This document shows, piece after piece, positions 52,433-62,031 of a stretch of 64,000 nt of DNA. Source of the stretch: Cytophagales bacterium (GTDB lineage Bacteria; Bacteroidota; Bacteroidia; Cytophagales; Thermoflexibacteraceae); contig REAZ01000021.1 of NCBI GenBank assembly GCA_004294445.1, positions 1 through 64,000 on the forward strand, in the 5' to 3' direction. Made by a program: the position numbers and the translations under genes. Numbering within the stretch: the first letter of the stretch is position 1; every line of letters starts with the position of its first letter. The notes under the pieces were generated by a model that saw only the letters and a list, made by a program, of their open reading frames with translations, made no database searches and was not told the DNA's origin.

Positions 52433-52440
52433 TACTTTTG
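52433..52440 (+). promoter_or_regulatory. Bacteroidota -7 promoter element for cytochrome oxidase subunit III
   Basis: TACTTTTG followed by CAAAAAA, 34 nt before the start codon; the same extended word occurs at 34508. Confidence 0.5.
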
Positions 52441-52474
52441 CAAAAAATAACTTCAATAGAAATAAATTTTGATT

Positions 52475-53068
52475 ATGAGTGAGATAACACAAAACATTGA
52501 ACAACAACCAAATAATACGCTATCTATGCACCCAAAAAAGTTTGCATTATGGCTCTTTATCGTGAGTATAGTAATGATTTTTGCAGGGCTAACAAGTGCC
52601 TATTTGGTAAAACAAGCAGATGGAGGTTGGTTGCTTTTTGAGTTGCCTTTTATTTTTTATGTAAGTTCTGCTCTTATCTTGCTAAGTAGCGTTACGATGC
52701 ATTGGGCGTATGTAAGTGCGAAAAAAGATAATTTTGCAAGCACCAAATTGGCTATGTCTATTACGGTAGTCTTAGGAATTGCTTTTTTAGTTACCCAACT
52801 TATGGGCTGGAATGACTTGGTAAAGTTAGGTGTTTTCTTTGCGGGAAGCCAGGCAAACCCCGCAGGCTCGTTTTTGTATGTATTTTCAGGCTTGCATGGC
52901 TTACACTTAGTAAGTGGTCTTATCTTTTTAATTATTATCTTAGTAGCCGTTTTCCGCTATCAGATTCATGGCAAAAGCATGGTCAGAATGGAAATGTGTG
53001 CTACTTACTGGCATTTTTTAGATTTGCTTTGGATTTATTTATTGGTATTTCTCATTATGAACGCTTAG
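52475..53068 (+). CDS. Cytochrome c oxidase subunit III (heme-copper oxidase)
   Basis: A 197-aa membrane protein with five predicted segments, the short form of heme-copper oxidase subunit III. Family elements include LWLFIVSIVMIFAGLTSAYL, FSGLHGLHLVSGLIFLI and the C-terminal TYWHFLDLLWIYLLVFLI. The subunit stabilises the oxidase in the membrane. Subunits I and II are not in the window. The ATG at 52475 is preferred to an upstream TTG at 52469. A bidirectional terminator follows. Confidence 0.92.
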   Translation: MSEITQNIEQQPNNTLSMHPKKFALWLFIVSIVMIFAGLTSAYLVKQADGGWLLFELPFIFYVSSALILLSSVTMHWAYVSAKKDNFASTKLAMSITVVLGIAFLVTQLMGWNDLVKLGVFFAGSQANPAGSFLYVFSGLHGLHLVSGLIFLIIILVAVFRYQIHGKSMVRMEMCATYWHFLDLLWIYLLVFLIMNA

Positions 53069-53075
53069 ATTTTTT

Positions 53076-53108
53076 AACCCTATGAGATGTTAAAAATCTT
53101 ATAGGGTT
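53076..53108. terminator. Bidirectional terminator between oxidase subunit III and cutC
   Basis: AACCCTATGAGAT (53076-53088) pairs with ATCTTATAGGGTT (53096-53108) with one mismatch; T-runs lie on both sides. Confidence 0.85.
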
Positions 53109-53120
53109 ATGCTATTTTTT

Positions 53121-53849
53121 TTACTGCAATGCTGCCATTACTTTCATTAGTTCTTCTTCATCGGCTACATACATATTGCCCGCATCGCTCACTGCTGGGT
53201 TAGAGAAAAGCACCAAATTATCGGCAAACTTTCGGGCAGAGGTATGAAATTCCCTTGCACCCGTTATTGCCTTCAGCGTAGCAACATTAGTAGAACGGAC
53301 TCCCGCGCCAGGCATGATGCTTATCCTTCCGTTTGCCCTGCTTACCAAACTTTTGAGCATCTCTATTCCTTCGGGAGCAGTGGCGGCAAGCCCAGAAGTA
53401 AGTATCCTTTTGCAACCCGCATCAATGAGTGTTTCTAAGGCTTCGTAGGGGTTTGGTACTGCATCAAAAACGCGATTGCAGGTGAGCTGCATAGGGTAGG
53501 CAATTTCTACCAAATACTTCATCTTATCGGCATCTATTTCCCCATAAACGGTCTGCACGCCTACTGAAACGCCGTCGCAGTGCAGTTCTTTGCACATAAG
53601 TACATCATTTATAATGATATTCCACTCATCTTCGTCATAAAGATAGTTCATGCTACGAGGGCGAATAATTGGGTAAAGTTGGATAGCTACTCTTTCCCTC
53701 ACCCGTTTGATGGTAGCATAAGACGGTGTAGTGCCACCCTCGATGGGGTTATCGCAAAGCTCGACTCTTACCGCCCCGACTTTTTCGGCTATGAGACAGC
53801 TTTGTATGCCAAAGGCACAAACTTCAAGGGCTGATTTTATTGTACTCAT
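53121..53849 (-). CDS. cutC: CutC family protein
   Basis: A 242-aa TIM-barrel protein of the CutC family. Typical blocks are VELCDNPIEGGTTPSYATIK, YPIIRPRSMNYLYDEDE and HCDGVSVGVQTVYGEIDADK, plus CNRVFDAVPNPYEALETLI. Older work linked CutC to copper homeostasis, but its true reaction is unsettled. It is a single gene divergent from the degenerate ATPase gene. Confidence 0.92.
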   Translation of the reverse strand: MSTIKSALEVCAFGIQSCLIAEKVGAVRVELCDNPIEGGTTPSYATIKRVRERVAIQLYPIIRPRSMNYLYDEDEWNIIINDVLMCKELHCDGVSVGVQTVYGEIDADKMKYLVEIAYPMQLTCNRVFDAVPNPYEALETLIDAGCKRILTSGLAATAPEGIEMLKSLVSRANGRISIMPGAGVRSTNVATLKAITGAREFHTSARKFADNLVLFSNPAVSDAGNMYVADEEELMKVMAALQ

Positions 53850-54004
53850 TGTTGGGCTATTTTATGTGATGTTTTTTTGTCCTATAAAAGTACCTCTTAG
53901 TTTTAGATTTAAAAAAATATCCATTAATTTTACCAATAATTTTATTCATTATTTATTTGGTTGGGCTGCAGTTCGGAAGTAGCTACTAATGACTAACAAT
54001 ACCT

Positions 54005-55018
54005 ATGTTACTAAAAATCAAAAATTTAGGAAGTATTAATCAGGCAGAAATTGACCTTGATAAAGCGTTAATATTGCTTTGTGGAGAGCATGATAGCTGG
54101 CAAAACTATTTGACTTATACCATCTATCATCTCTATAGCTTCGATACGAGTATATTTTTAGAGCTGACCAAACTTGCTTCTTTGGAGGATACTACGCAAG
54201 AAGCCAAAGAACTTATGAGCAAAAATAAGCTGGAAATTAAGCTATTAGAAAAAGTAGATAGTTATTTTTTATCCTCGAAATATCAAATACTGGAAATGAC
54301 AGCTTTATTTTTAAAACAAAAATTGGCAGCGTTTTTTGAGTCAGAAAATATCCTCATGCCCGATACGGAAATAGCTCTCGCTGCCGAAGACGAATTTATA
54401 AAAAAGCAAATCACGCTTTCTAATTATGAAACTCATTTTGGCAATATGCAAAAAGGCTATTTTTTGACTGCCCACAAGCCCACAAAGTCCGATATTCTTA
54501 CTTTTGAAGTTTCTCCGCAGCACCAATTTACGCCCGACCGCCTTGCAAGTGCCATAGCGCTGAATACTTTTATCAGCATGGTGCATAGCTTGCTTGGGGT
54601 GCAGCCGCAGGTATTTGAGCCAAAACAGAAGTTTGTTGCAAACTCTGACCAAGAGGTCAAGGATTTGGCAGAGAAAACTTCACCTTTTGCCTATTTAGCC
54701 GAAAAATTAGCCCAAATTTCCCCCGATTTTCAGTCGCTTATTTTTTACTTAAGGCATTTGGCACAGCCCAAAGACCTACTCATCATCAGGCAGCCAGAAA
54801 AAAATCTATACATAGACAATCAGGTGCTTATGGGTAATTTTATTGGCAATTTGGTAAATCAGGGCTTTAAAGTAGTAACGAGTACGAACAGTATCCCTTT
54901 GGTAGAGGAGATAAAACGAATGACAGATACGGAGCAAAACGAAATACTTGCGACAGAAAGTACGATTTCTCTCTTTTTTACTCGAAAAATAGAATGGGCA
55001 AAATTTAGCAATAATTAA
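54005..55018 (+). CDS. Degenerate ABC/SMC-type ATPase-like protein
   Basis: A 337-aa protein laid out like an ABC-type ATPase of the AAA_15/OLD kind but lacking its catalytic motifs. The start LKIKNLGSINQAEIDLDKA is the usual beta-hairpin before Walker A, yet the loop reads CGEHDSWQNY (26-35) with no GK[S/T]. The Walker B region reads LLIIRQPEKNLYI (from about 257) where DE would be expected, and the following VVTSTNSIPLVEEI takes the place of the H-loop. ATP hydrolysis is unlikely; a scaffold role is possible. It precedes pyrE by 20 nt and may share its transcript. The fold is inferred from the pattern only. Confidence 0.6.
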   Translation: MLLKIKNLGSINQAEIDLDKALILLCGEHDSWQNYLTYTIYHLYSFDTSIFLELTKLASLEDTTQEAKELMSKNKLEIKLLEKVDSYFLSSKYQILEMTALFLKQKLAAFFESENILMPDTEIALAAEDEFIKKQITLSNYETHFGNMQKGYFLTAHKPTKSDILTFEVSPQHQFTPDRLASAIALNTFISMVHSLLGVQPQVFEPKQKFVANSDQEVKDLAEKTSPFAYLAEKLAQISPDFQSLIFYLRHLAQPKDLLIIRQPEKNLYIDNQVLMGNFIGNLVNQGFKVVTSTNSIPLVEEIKRMTDTEQNEILATESTISLFFTRKIEWAKFSNN

Positions 55019-55038
55019 ACAAAGGAAAAAATACAAAA

Positions 55039-55677
55039 ATGAGCCAAATAGCAAAGCAAGTAGCAAATATGCTCTTGGAAGTGGGGGCGGTAAAACTAAG
55101 CCCAAATCAACCTTTTACGTGGGCTTCGGGCTGGTTATCACCTATTTACTGTGATAATCGTGTTGCCTTGTCGTTTCCCGAAGTAAGAACATTCATCAAA
55201 AAAGAGTTAGCAAGCCTCGTCAGGTTGCACTTCCCCGAAGTAGAGGCTATTGCGGGAGTAGCAACGGCTGGTATTCCACAAGGAGCATTGGTAGCCGATT
55301 TGTTGGAGTTGCCTTTCGTATATGTGCGCGCAAAGCCCAAAGAACATGGCATGGCAAACCTCATAGAGGGAAAAGTAAGCCCGAACCAAAAAATAGTGGT
55401 GATAGAAGACCTTATTTCTACGGGGGGAAGTAGCCTAAAAGCGGTAAAAGCACTCCAAGAAGCGGGAGTAGAAGTCTTAGGTTTGCTGGCTATTTTTAGC
55501 TACGGATTTGAGCAAGCAAAGCAGGCTTTCGCGGAAAATAATGTTCCCTTTTATTCGCTAAGTAATTATGCAACTTTATTGGTAGAGGCAGTTTATAGGG
55601 ATTATGTTTCTGAGGAAGACATGGCTTCTTTGCAACAGTGGCGTTTGCAGCCCGAAAAATGGGGCAAAGAAGCCTAA
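55039..55677 (+). CDS. pyrE: Orotate phosphoribosyltransferase
   Basis: A 212-aa enzyme of pyrimidine synthesis that makes OMP from orotate and PRPP. The PRPP-binding motif is VVIEDLISTGGSSLKAVKAL (about 119-138); the N-terminal FTWASGWLSPIYCDNR and the VRAKPKEHGMANLIEG loop are also typical. It lies 20 nt after the degenerate ATPase gene and converges with a flavoprotein gene. No other pyr genes are nearby. Confidence 0.95.
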   Translation: MSQIAKQVANMLLEVGAVKLSPNQPFTWASGWLSPIYCDNRVALSFPEVRTFIKKELASLVRLHFPEVEAIAGVATAGIPQGALVADLLELPFVYVRAKPKEHGMANLIEGKVSPNQKIVVIEDLISTGGSSLKAVKALQEAGVEVLGLLAIFSYGFEQAKQAFAENNVPFYSLSNYATLLVEAVYRDYVSEEDMASLQQWRLQPEKWGKEA

Positions 55678-55698
55678 ATTTCATCTAAAATAATTCAT

Positions 55699-56892
55699 TT
55701 ATCGCATCTGAAATAAGGGTACTAAAGATTTACTGCCGCTAATCACTTTGGCAGCCAACTCTCCCAAAGCAGGTCCGTGCTTATAGCCATGCCCAGAGCC
55801 GCCACCTAAAAACCAGCAATTAGCTGCTTCGGGGTGCGTGTCCAAAATGAAGTTCCCATCGGGGGAGTTTTCGTAGTGGCAAACACGATTTTCAATTAGT
55901 GGAGCATTTGCCAAAGATGGAAAGCGATGTGCCATAAAAGCAGTTGCTTTTTTATATACTTCCATATTCATCATGCGACTTCCGTTGGTCGGCTCAAAGA
56001 TTTCTCCACGTTGGTCGACCCCAACTTTAAAACCTCTGTAGGCATTTTTGGGGATGCCATAGTAAAAATCTTTGCCATCTAAATCTACCCAAACGGGCAT
56101 TTCATCAAAAAGGCAGGAATGTGTGGCTGGCACACCCAAATAATAGGCTTCTTGCTTAGTGCAGGTAATTATTTTACCCAACACTTCGGGGAATAACTGC
56201 CCTAACCAAGAACCGCAAGCAAAAACAAAGCTATCTGCTACAAAAGTTTCTCCGTTTGAAAGCAAGACAGAGTCCATTTTTCCGTTTCGAATCGAGGAAG
56301 GCTTTGCAGAAGCATTTACATAGTTTCCGCCTTCCCTCACAAAAGCCTCCATCACCGCTCCGCAGCCCTCTCTTGCCTTTAGGTAACCGCCGTAGGGGTC
56401 AAAAACGAGGTGATGCAAATCTGAAGTATTGATGTGTGGAAATTTTTTTGAGGCTTCTTTTGTAGAAAAATATTGGTACGATAGCCCATGTTTTTGCATG
56501 AAAGGCTGTGTAGCTTCTATCATTTCGGGCTTGTCTTCATAGCAAAACCAAAGAATACCCGTATTGAAAAAAAGCGATTTATTCCAAAGTTTTTGATGCG
56601 ATTCCCACAGCTCCAATGCCCTGACATTGAGGTCGAAATAAGTTTCATTTGCTCCGTAGGTAGAGCGAGTAACGCGCGTTTCATCGCCAGAAGTAGAGCG
56701 AGAGTTGCCCGCCCCCCAAGCGTCTATGAGTGTAACCTTGAAGCCCGCACGCAATAGCCACAGGGCAGTCCAACCGCCAAAGGCTCCCGCACCCACAACG
56801 GCAATGCTTGCATGCGCATCGAGCAAAGGTGCAAATCTTTCTGTCTTATGGTCGGTAGTGGTTCGGGGGGCAAAAGTAGCTTGTTCCATCAT
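55699..56892 (-). CDS. FAD-dependent oxidoreductase, monomeric sarcosine oxidase-like
   Basis: A 397-aa flavoprotein of the DAO family. FAD-binding motif: VVGAGAFGGWTALWLLRAGF (about 33-52); then the DAWGAGNSRSTSGDETRVTR segment and the C-terminal WFLGGGSGHGYKHGPALGEL. It most resembles monomeric sarcosine oxidase/N-methyl-tryptophan oxidase, which oxidise secondary amines with oxygen. The start may be the second Met (56889). The substrate is inferred only from family. Confidence 0.85.
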   Translation of the reverse strand: MMEQATFAPRTTTDHKTERFAPLLDAHASIAVVGAGAFGGWTALWLLRAGFKVTLIDAWGAGNSRSTSGDETRVTRSTYGANETYFDLNVRALELWESHQKLWNKSLFFNTGILWFCYEDKPEMIEATQPFMQKHGLSYQYFSTKEASKKFPHINTSDLHHLVFDPYGGYLKAREGCGAVMEAFVREGGNYVNASAKPSSIRNGKMDSVLLSNGETFVADSFVFACGSWLGQLFPEVLGKIITCTKQEAYYLGVPATHSCLFDEMPVWVDLDGKDFYYGIPKNAYRGFKVGVDQRGEIFEPTNGSRMMNMEVYKKATAFMAHRFPSLANAPLIENRVCHYENSPDGNFILDTHPEAANCWFLGGGSGHGYKHGPALGELAAKVISGSKSLVPLFQMR

Positions 56893-56983
56893 TTTTCTGA
56901 TACAAATTTAAAGTTGTGATAAGATTGCCAAATTTACGCAAAGACAAATAAACACAAAAACTAAAATTGGTGTTTATTTTTTC

Positions 56984-56991
56984 TACATTTG
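56984..56991 (+). promoter_or_regulatory. Bacteroidota -7 promoter element for the Smr gene
   Basis: TACATTTG matches TAnnTTTG; a TTG lies about 15 nt further upstream. The start codon is at 57038. Confidence 0.45.
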
Positions 56992-57037
56992 TATCGTATT
57001 TTTTCATTTAGTAAAGTAATTAAAATTTTTGAAGGCT

Positions 57038-58006
57038 ATGCACGTAGGAGACAGAGTAAGACTCATACATTATAAACAAGAGGGCATCATTACCAACTTT
57101 TTACCTGATAATGTCATAGAGGTAGAGATAGAAGACGGTTTTCGGATTCCTGTTTTACAAAATGAAGTAGCAATGATAGCTATGGAAGAGAGTATTGTTT
57201 TCAGAGACAAACGCAAGAGAAATAATGAGATAGATACCATACCCGAAAAAGTGGTGGGCGAAATAGGTTTTTTCCTTGTCTTTATTCCTATTAACGATAA
57301 GCAACTTACTGTTAATCTGGTAAATAACACAGAAATAGATATTCTGTTTACTATTGGTGAACTCAAAAATGATAGCTACGGCGGCATTGCGGCGGGACAT
57401 CTGAAGCGTAAATCTTTCCAAAAAGTAGAAGAAGCAAATTTGGAACGCTTTGAAAAATGGTCGCCTTTGCTCATACAAGCCCTTATTTTTAGGCATGGCT
57501 TCGGCACACCCAAAGAGCCACTTACACGCAAAATAGTCTTCAATGCAACTAATTTTTTCAAAAGTAAGAAAAAATCACCTCTTTTAGATAAGGAAGGCTA
57601 TGTGTTCCAGATAGACCAGCAAGTAGCCCCTATCGAGGCAACCAAAATCAAGGAAAGTATGCTTTCTGCCAACGAGCCACCAAAGGAAAAAGTAATAGAA
57701 AAAATAATACTTCCTCCCAAGTATAAAAATAGAGAAATAGACCTACACATAGAAAAATTATCGGATAAGGCAGATAAGATGAATGCAGGTGAAATGCTTG
57801 CTTTGCAAATAGATACCTTTGAAAAACAATTAGATAAAGCTATTTTTGAAAATGTAGGTGAGGTAATTTTTATTCACGGTGTCGGCAACGGTACGCTCAG
57901 AACTGAAATCCAACGCAGACTGAGCAAGCATAAAAATGTTGCTTATTTTCAAGATGCGCAAAAAGAAAAATTTGGCTATGGAGCTACTTCAGCTAAAATA
58001 AAATAG
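57038..58006 (+). CDS. Smr-domain protein (DUF2027-Smr)
   Basis: A 322-aa protein. The N-terminal part (about 1-130) is DUF2027-like, with [20 protein letters not shown]. The C-terminal Smr domain (about 240-320) has EIDLHIEKL and [20 protein letters not shown], the histidine-containing motif of MutS2-type Smr endonucleases. It may nick or bind DNA or RNA; in Bacteroidota the DUF2027-Smr form is common but not assigned. The ATG at 57038 is preferred to a TTG at 57029. selD follows by 5 nt. Confidence 0.88.
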   Translation: MHVGDRVRLIHYKQEGIITNFLPDNVIEVEIEDGFRIPVLQNEVAMIAMEESIVFRDKRKRNNEIDTIPEKVVGEIGFFLVFIPINDKQLTVNLVNNTEIDILFTIGELKNDSYGGIAAGHLKRKSFQKVEEANLERFEKWSPLLIQALIFRHGFGTPKEPLTRKIVFNATNFFKSKKKSPLLDKEGYVFQIDQQVAPIEATKIKESMLSANEPPKEKVIEKIILPPKYKNREIDLHIEKLSDKADKMNAGEMLALQIDTFEKQLDKAIFENVGEVIFIHGVGNGTLRTEIQRRLSKHKNVAYFQDAQKEKFGYGATSAKIK

Positions 58007-58011
58007 AAGTC

Positions 58012-59055
58012 ATGGAAAATATCAAACTTACCCAATACAGTCATGGTGCTGGTTGTGGCTGCAAGATTTCCCCGCAAATCTTGGATACTATTCTTAAAAG
58101 TAATACGCACTATGTCGCACCTCCGCAACTTTTGGTAGGCAATGCAAGCAAAGACGATGCAGCAGTGTATGAACTGGACAGCGAAAACTGCATCATTAGC
58201 ACTACAGATTTTTTTATGCCTATAGTAGATGATGCCTACGATTTTGGGCGAATAGCTTCCGCAAATGCCATTAGCGATATTTATGCGATGGGAGGCACGC
58301 CTCTGATGGCGATTGCGATTTTGGGCTGGACTATCGATAAACTGCCCCCCGAACTTGCAGCACGAGTATTGGAGGGCAGTCGCTTTACCTGTAGTGAGGC
58401 TGGGATTCCGCTGGCGGGTGGGCATAGCATTGACTGCCCCGAACCTATCTTTGGCTTGGCAGTTACGGGCATCGTGCCTAAGGCAAACCTCAAACGCAAT
58501 GACACTGCTACCGCAGGTTGCTTGCTCTACCTTACAAAACCCTTAGGTGTAGGCATACTAAGTACTGCACAGAAAAAGGATATTCTAAAACCCGAACACG
58601 CACACATAGCCCCCCAACAGATGATGAAACTCAATAAAATTGGGGCAGATTTGGGCAAATTATCCTCCGTAAAGGCACTCACAGATGTTACAGGTTTTGG
58701 GCTGTTGGGGCATTTGAGAGAGATGTGCGAGGGCAGTGGACTAAGTGCGGAAATAGATTTTCAATCAATTCCTATCTTGCCTTTTGTGGCTGATTATCTG
58801 GCACAAAAGTCTTTCCCTGGGGGGACAGTAAGAAATTGGAATAGCTATGGACACCTCATTCACTTCGAGAATGAAGCGGAAGCACTTCACCAAAGGCATA
58901 TTTTAGCTGACCCCCAAACAAGCGGCGGCTTGCTGATTGCAGTGGAGCCAAGTGGAGAAACTGCCGTAAAAGAAATTTTTGAAAAATATGACTTAGACTT
59001 GAAACCGATAGGCAGGTTGTTACCAAAAAATGAGCGATTAGTGGTGGTAAAATAA
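58012..59055 (+). CDS. selD: Selenide, water dikinase (Cys form)
   Basis: A 347-aa SelD that makes selenophosphate from selenide and ATP. The N-terminal catalytic motif is [12 protein letters not shown] with Cys15 in the redox position (Sec in some species) and Lys18. Later motifs are [29 protein letters not shown] and [12 protein letters not shown]. Selenophosphate feeds tRNA 2-selenouridine or selenocysteine synthesis; selA, selB, ybbB and Sec-tRNA are not in the window. It lies between the Smr gene and an aminopeptidase gene with short gaps, so it is probably co-transcribed. Confidence 0.95.
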   Translation: MENIKLTQYSHGAGCGCKISPQILDTILKSNTHYVAPPQLLVGNASKDDAAVYELDSENCIISTTDFFMPIVDDAYDFGRIASANAISDIYAMGGTPLMAIAILGWTIDKLPPELAARVLEGSRFTCSEAGIPLAGGHSIDCPEPIFGLAVTGIVPKANLKRNDTATAGCLLYLTKPLGVGILSTAQKKDILKPEHAHIAPQQMMKLNKIGADLGKLSSVKALTDVTGFGLLGHLREMCEGSGLSAEIDFQSIPILPFVADYLAQKSFPGGTVRNWNSYGHLIHFENEAEALHQRHILADPQTSGGLLIAVEPSGETAVKEIFEKYDLDLKPIGRLLPKNERLVVVK

Positions 59056-59084
59056 AAGTAAAAACAGGTTCTTTGTAGTAAGAA

Positions 59085-60125
59085 ATGAAGAAAAAAACAC
59101 TTTACGCCTCATTACTCATTATTTTCGTGCTTGTTTGGTGGCAGTACGAACTTGTGAGTTATGGACTTATGCAGGCTCAGGGACAGTTCAAAATATTATT
59201 TACCGCCAAGCCAATAAGCGAAGTATTGGCAGACAAGAATTTCCCTGATTCCCTCAAAGCCAAATTACTATTGATTCAAGAAATAAAGAAATTCGCCATA
59301 GACTCTCTGGGGATTCGTCCTTCGGGAAGTTATGAGGAGTTCTACGACCAGCAAGGGAAGCCTATTTTGTGGACGCTCACTGCTTGCGAGCCTTTTCGCT
59401 TGGTAGCAAAGGAATGGAGTTTTCCTTTTATTGGTAGTTTTTCCTATAAAGGCTTTTTCGACTACCAGAAATTGGAAAAAGAAGAACAAGAACTAAAACA
59501 GCAAGGCTTTGATACAGAGATAGATGAAGTAAGTGCTTGGTCGACTTTGGGCTACCTCAATGACCCCGTACTGTCAAGTATGCTGAGGCGAGGGACGGGC
59601 AGTTTGGCAAATTTAATTATCCACGAATTAACGCATGGCACGCTGTTTATCAAAGATGATTTGACGTATAATGAAAATCTGGCAAATTTTGTGGGTAACG
59701 AAGGGGCTATCCGCTTTCTGAAATATAAGCATGGAGAAAACTCAATCGAGCTAAATAAATACTTGGCAGCACGTTCCGATAGGCAAATCCTCAACGATTT
59801 TTTGCTCAAATCTGCCAAACGCTTAGATTCTCTTTATAAAACTTACGACAGCGTGGCAGTAGGCGAACCTGACGGTGAGTTTGCAAAAAAGAAAAGCCAG
59901 AAAGATTTATTTATCAAAAACATGATTTCTTCTTTGGATACTGTTCGTTTTCAAGGAGATAACTATTCAGATTATTTCAAAGATTATACGCCAAACAATG
60001 CTTTTTTCATAGGTTTTCTCACTTATAACGAAAAGCAAAATATGTTTGAACAAGAGTTTAAACATAAGTTTGGGAATGACTTTAAAAGCTATATGACATA
60101 CCTCAAAGACAAATATGAGCGATAG
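59085..60125 (+). CDS. Predicted membrane-anchored aminopeptidase (zinc, PF10023-like)
   Basis: A 346-aa protein with an N-terminal membrane anchor (about 5-22, LYASLLIIFVLVWWQY). The zinc motif is H180-E-x-x-H184 (LIIHELTHGTLFI), with a third ligand, Glu197, in YNENLANFVG. This matches the 'predicted aminopeptidase' family (COG4324). The catalytic part faces the periplasm. It follows selD by 29 nt. The substrate is unknown. Confidence 0.85.
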   Translation: MKKKTLYASLLIIFVLVWWQYELVSYGLMQAQGQFKILFTAKPISEVLADKNFPDSLKAKLLLIQEIKKFAIDSLGIRPSGSYEEFYDQQGKPILWTLTACEPFRLVAKEWSFPFIGSFSYKGFFDYQKLEKEEQELKQQGFDTEIDEVSAWSTLGYLNDPVLSSMLRRGTGSLANLIIHELTHGTLFIKDDLTYNENLANFVGNEGAIRFLKYKHGENSIELNKYLAARSDRQILNDFLLKSAKRLDSLYKTYDSVAVGEPDGEFAKKKSQKDLFIKNMISSLDTVRFQGDNYSDYFKDYTPNNAFFIGFLTYNEKQNMFEQEFKHKFGNDFKSYMTYLKDKYER

Positions 60126-60197
60126 TAGCTTACATTATTTCTTTTATAACTACTTAATAATAAGTGTTTTAAATGAAATCATAATTTATAATTTGCA

Positions 60198-60623
60198 TCA
60201 GTAGCCAATCTTCAGATAGCTCCACCCCGCTTCTTGTTTCTGCACCACTTCAAAAACCCCCGAAGGCACAGTAGTACAAATAGGAATGAGCTTATCTTTG
60301 GAGATTTTGCGTTCGTTCATTGTATTTTCGCAAGCTGCCCAAATCACGCCATTTTTTGCATATTCTTCTACTTCTTTCTGATAAGCCGTTCTTTCACCTA
60401 CTAAAAGATAGATGCCCGCACTATGGCAAACTACTTCTATCTTGGCGTTAGGGGCTGCTTTTTTGAGATTGCCAACCTGCCTGATGAGCATACGATAAAT
60501 AGCAGTATCGCCGCTTACTAACTGTAAAACGATTTTGTGCTTTTTTGTGCTGACAACTTGTGCCTTATTTTCAAAAGAAACCAAAGATAATGAGATGAAT
60601 ATCAGCAAGAAAAATGTTTTCAT
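60198..60623 (-). CDS. Exported DsrE/DsrF-like protein
   Basis: A 141-aa protein with a signal peptide (about 1-22, ending ENKAQ). The mature part is DsrE/F-like, with Cys in IEVVCHSAGI and again in IWAACENTM. Cytoplasmic family members carry sulfur on the first Cys; exported forms such as this are common in Bacteroidota and less understood. It lies between the aminopeptidase and kinase genes, convergent with the former. Confidence 0.82.
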   Translation of the reverse strand: MKTFFLLIFISLSLVSFENKAQVVSTKKHKIVLQLVSGDTAIYRMLIRQVGNLKKAAPNAKIEVVCHSAGIYLLVGERTAYQKEVEEYAKNGVIWAACENTMNERKISKDKLIPICTTVPSGVFEVVQKQEAGWSYLKIGY

Positions 60624-60720
60624 ACGCCTTTTATATATTTACATGAATTAATGAAACCAAATTATCTTGTAAAGATGTTTATTTTATGCTATAAAAAAGT
60701 ATAAACTTCTAAAAATTAAT

Positions 60721-60728
60721 TATTTTTG
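60721..60728 (+). promoter_or_regulatory. Bacteroidota -7 promoter element for the histidine kinase
   Basis: TATTTTTG matches TAnnTTTG, 64 nt before the kinase start codon. Confidence 0.35.
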
Positions 60729-60792
60729 CCATAATTATTAGCACAAATGTTGTGTACGGGTATTCTTGACGAATCTCTCTTAATTCTATCTA

Positions 60793-62031
60793 ATGAAATT
60801 TTTTTACTTATCGTTTTGTAGTATAGCTCTTTTTTTGATTGTTGGGAAAAGTTATGCACAAAAAACGAAAATTGATAGCTTAAAAAAAGCAATAACTACT
60901 TCTAAATCAGACTCTAACAAAGTAAATATGCTAAACCAATTAGCATACGAATTTGTCATCGACCAGCCTGACCAAGCAAAACTTAATGCTGAAAAAGCCC
61001 TTGAACTCGCCAATCAGCTACATTTTTCGGCGGCAGCCCACACAAGCAAGCAATATATCATTTTGGCAAATAGGTATTTAGACAAGCAAGCTAACTTTCG
61101 GACATTGGCAATCCTAATGATGTTTTTGATGGGAGGGTTAGCGTATTTATTTTTTAAAAACCAAAGAAACCAAATGCGTGGTGAAATAGACGCAGCAGGG
61201 TTAATGGCAGATTTAGATGCTCTTAGGATGGAACTACATGAAAAAGAAGAAGAGCTAAAGCAGCAAAGAGAAGAGTTTGATGCCTTGCACAGTGACTTGG
61301 ACTCCAAGATAAAAGACCGAACTATAGAGCTACAGAGTGCGGCAGAAAACTTGATACAGAGGAATAAAGATTTAGAAGAATTTTCTTACATTGTTTCTCA
61401 TAACTTGCGTGCGCCCGTAGCCAATATGTTGGGCTTGGCTTCCCTTTTCAAAAGAACGGAACTTTCCGAGGAGCAGCATAAAGAGCTTGTGCCACATCTG
61501 GAAGATTCCGCTAAGAGATTAGATACTACTATCAGAGATTTGAACGAAGTGCTTTCCATTCGCAACAGTGCGATGAAAAATCGCGAACATATCAATTTGG
61601 CAGACACACTTGGCTTTATCGAAAAAAGTCTGAAAAACGAAATTTATGAAAATAAGGTAGAAATTGAAACTGATTTCTCAAAAACGCCTATACTTTATAC
61701 AGTAAGAGGGTATTTGGAGAGCATTTTATATAATCTGCTATCCAATGCTATCAAATATCGCTCGCCAGAGAGATTTCCTCATATTAGCCTAAGCACACAT
61801 ACGGAGAACGATTACGATTGCTTGATTGTAAGCGATAACGGACTTGGTATAGACTTGAAAACAGGCACTTACAAAATATTCGGTTTGTACCAACGGATGC
61901 ACACACATACCGAAGGAAAGGGTTTTGGGCTATATTTGGTGCAGACACAGGTAGAGTCGCTGAACGGCAAAATAGAGGTAGAAAGCGAAATAGGGCAAGG
62001 AACTACGTTTAAAGTATATTTGAAAAAATGA
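60793..62031 (+). CDS. Sensor histidine kinase with reduced TPR sensor
   Basis: A 412-aa kinase. Order: signal peptide (about 1-22), a short TPR-like periplasmic sensor (about 30-98), one membrane segment (about 104-121), a coiled coil (about 130-195) and the kinase core. Phospho-acceptor His203 is in FSYIVSHNLRAPVANM; the N box is SILYNLLSNAIKY; G boxes are SDNGLGIDLK and GKGFGLYLVQ. The sensor is much shorter than in typical Bacteroidota TPR kinases. No response regulator is adjacent. It overlaps the aldose epimerase gene by 4 nt. Confidence 0.92.
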   Translation: MKFFYLSFCSIALFLIVGKSYAQKTKIDSLKKAITTSKSDSNKVNMLNQLAYEFVIDQPDQAKLNAEKALELANQLHFSAAAHTSKQYIILANRYLDKQANFRTLAILMMFLMGGLAYLFFKNQRNQMRGEIDAAGLMADLDALRMELHEKEEELKQQREEFDALHSDLDSKIKDRTIELQSAAENLIQRNKDLEEFSYIVSHNLRAPVANMLGLASLFKRTELSEEQHKELVPHLEDSAKRLDTTIRDLNEVLSIRNSAMKNREHINLADTLGFIEKSLKNEIYENKVEIETDFSKTPILYTVRGYLESILYNLLSNAIKYRSPERFPHISLSTHTENDYDCLIVSDNGLGIDLKTGTYKIFGLYQRMHTHTEGKGFGLYLVQTQVESLNGKIEVESEIGQGTTFKVYLKK

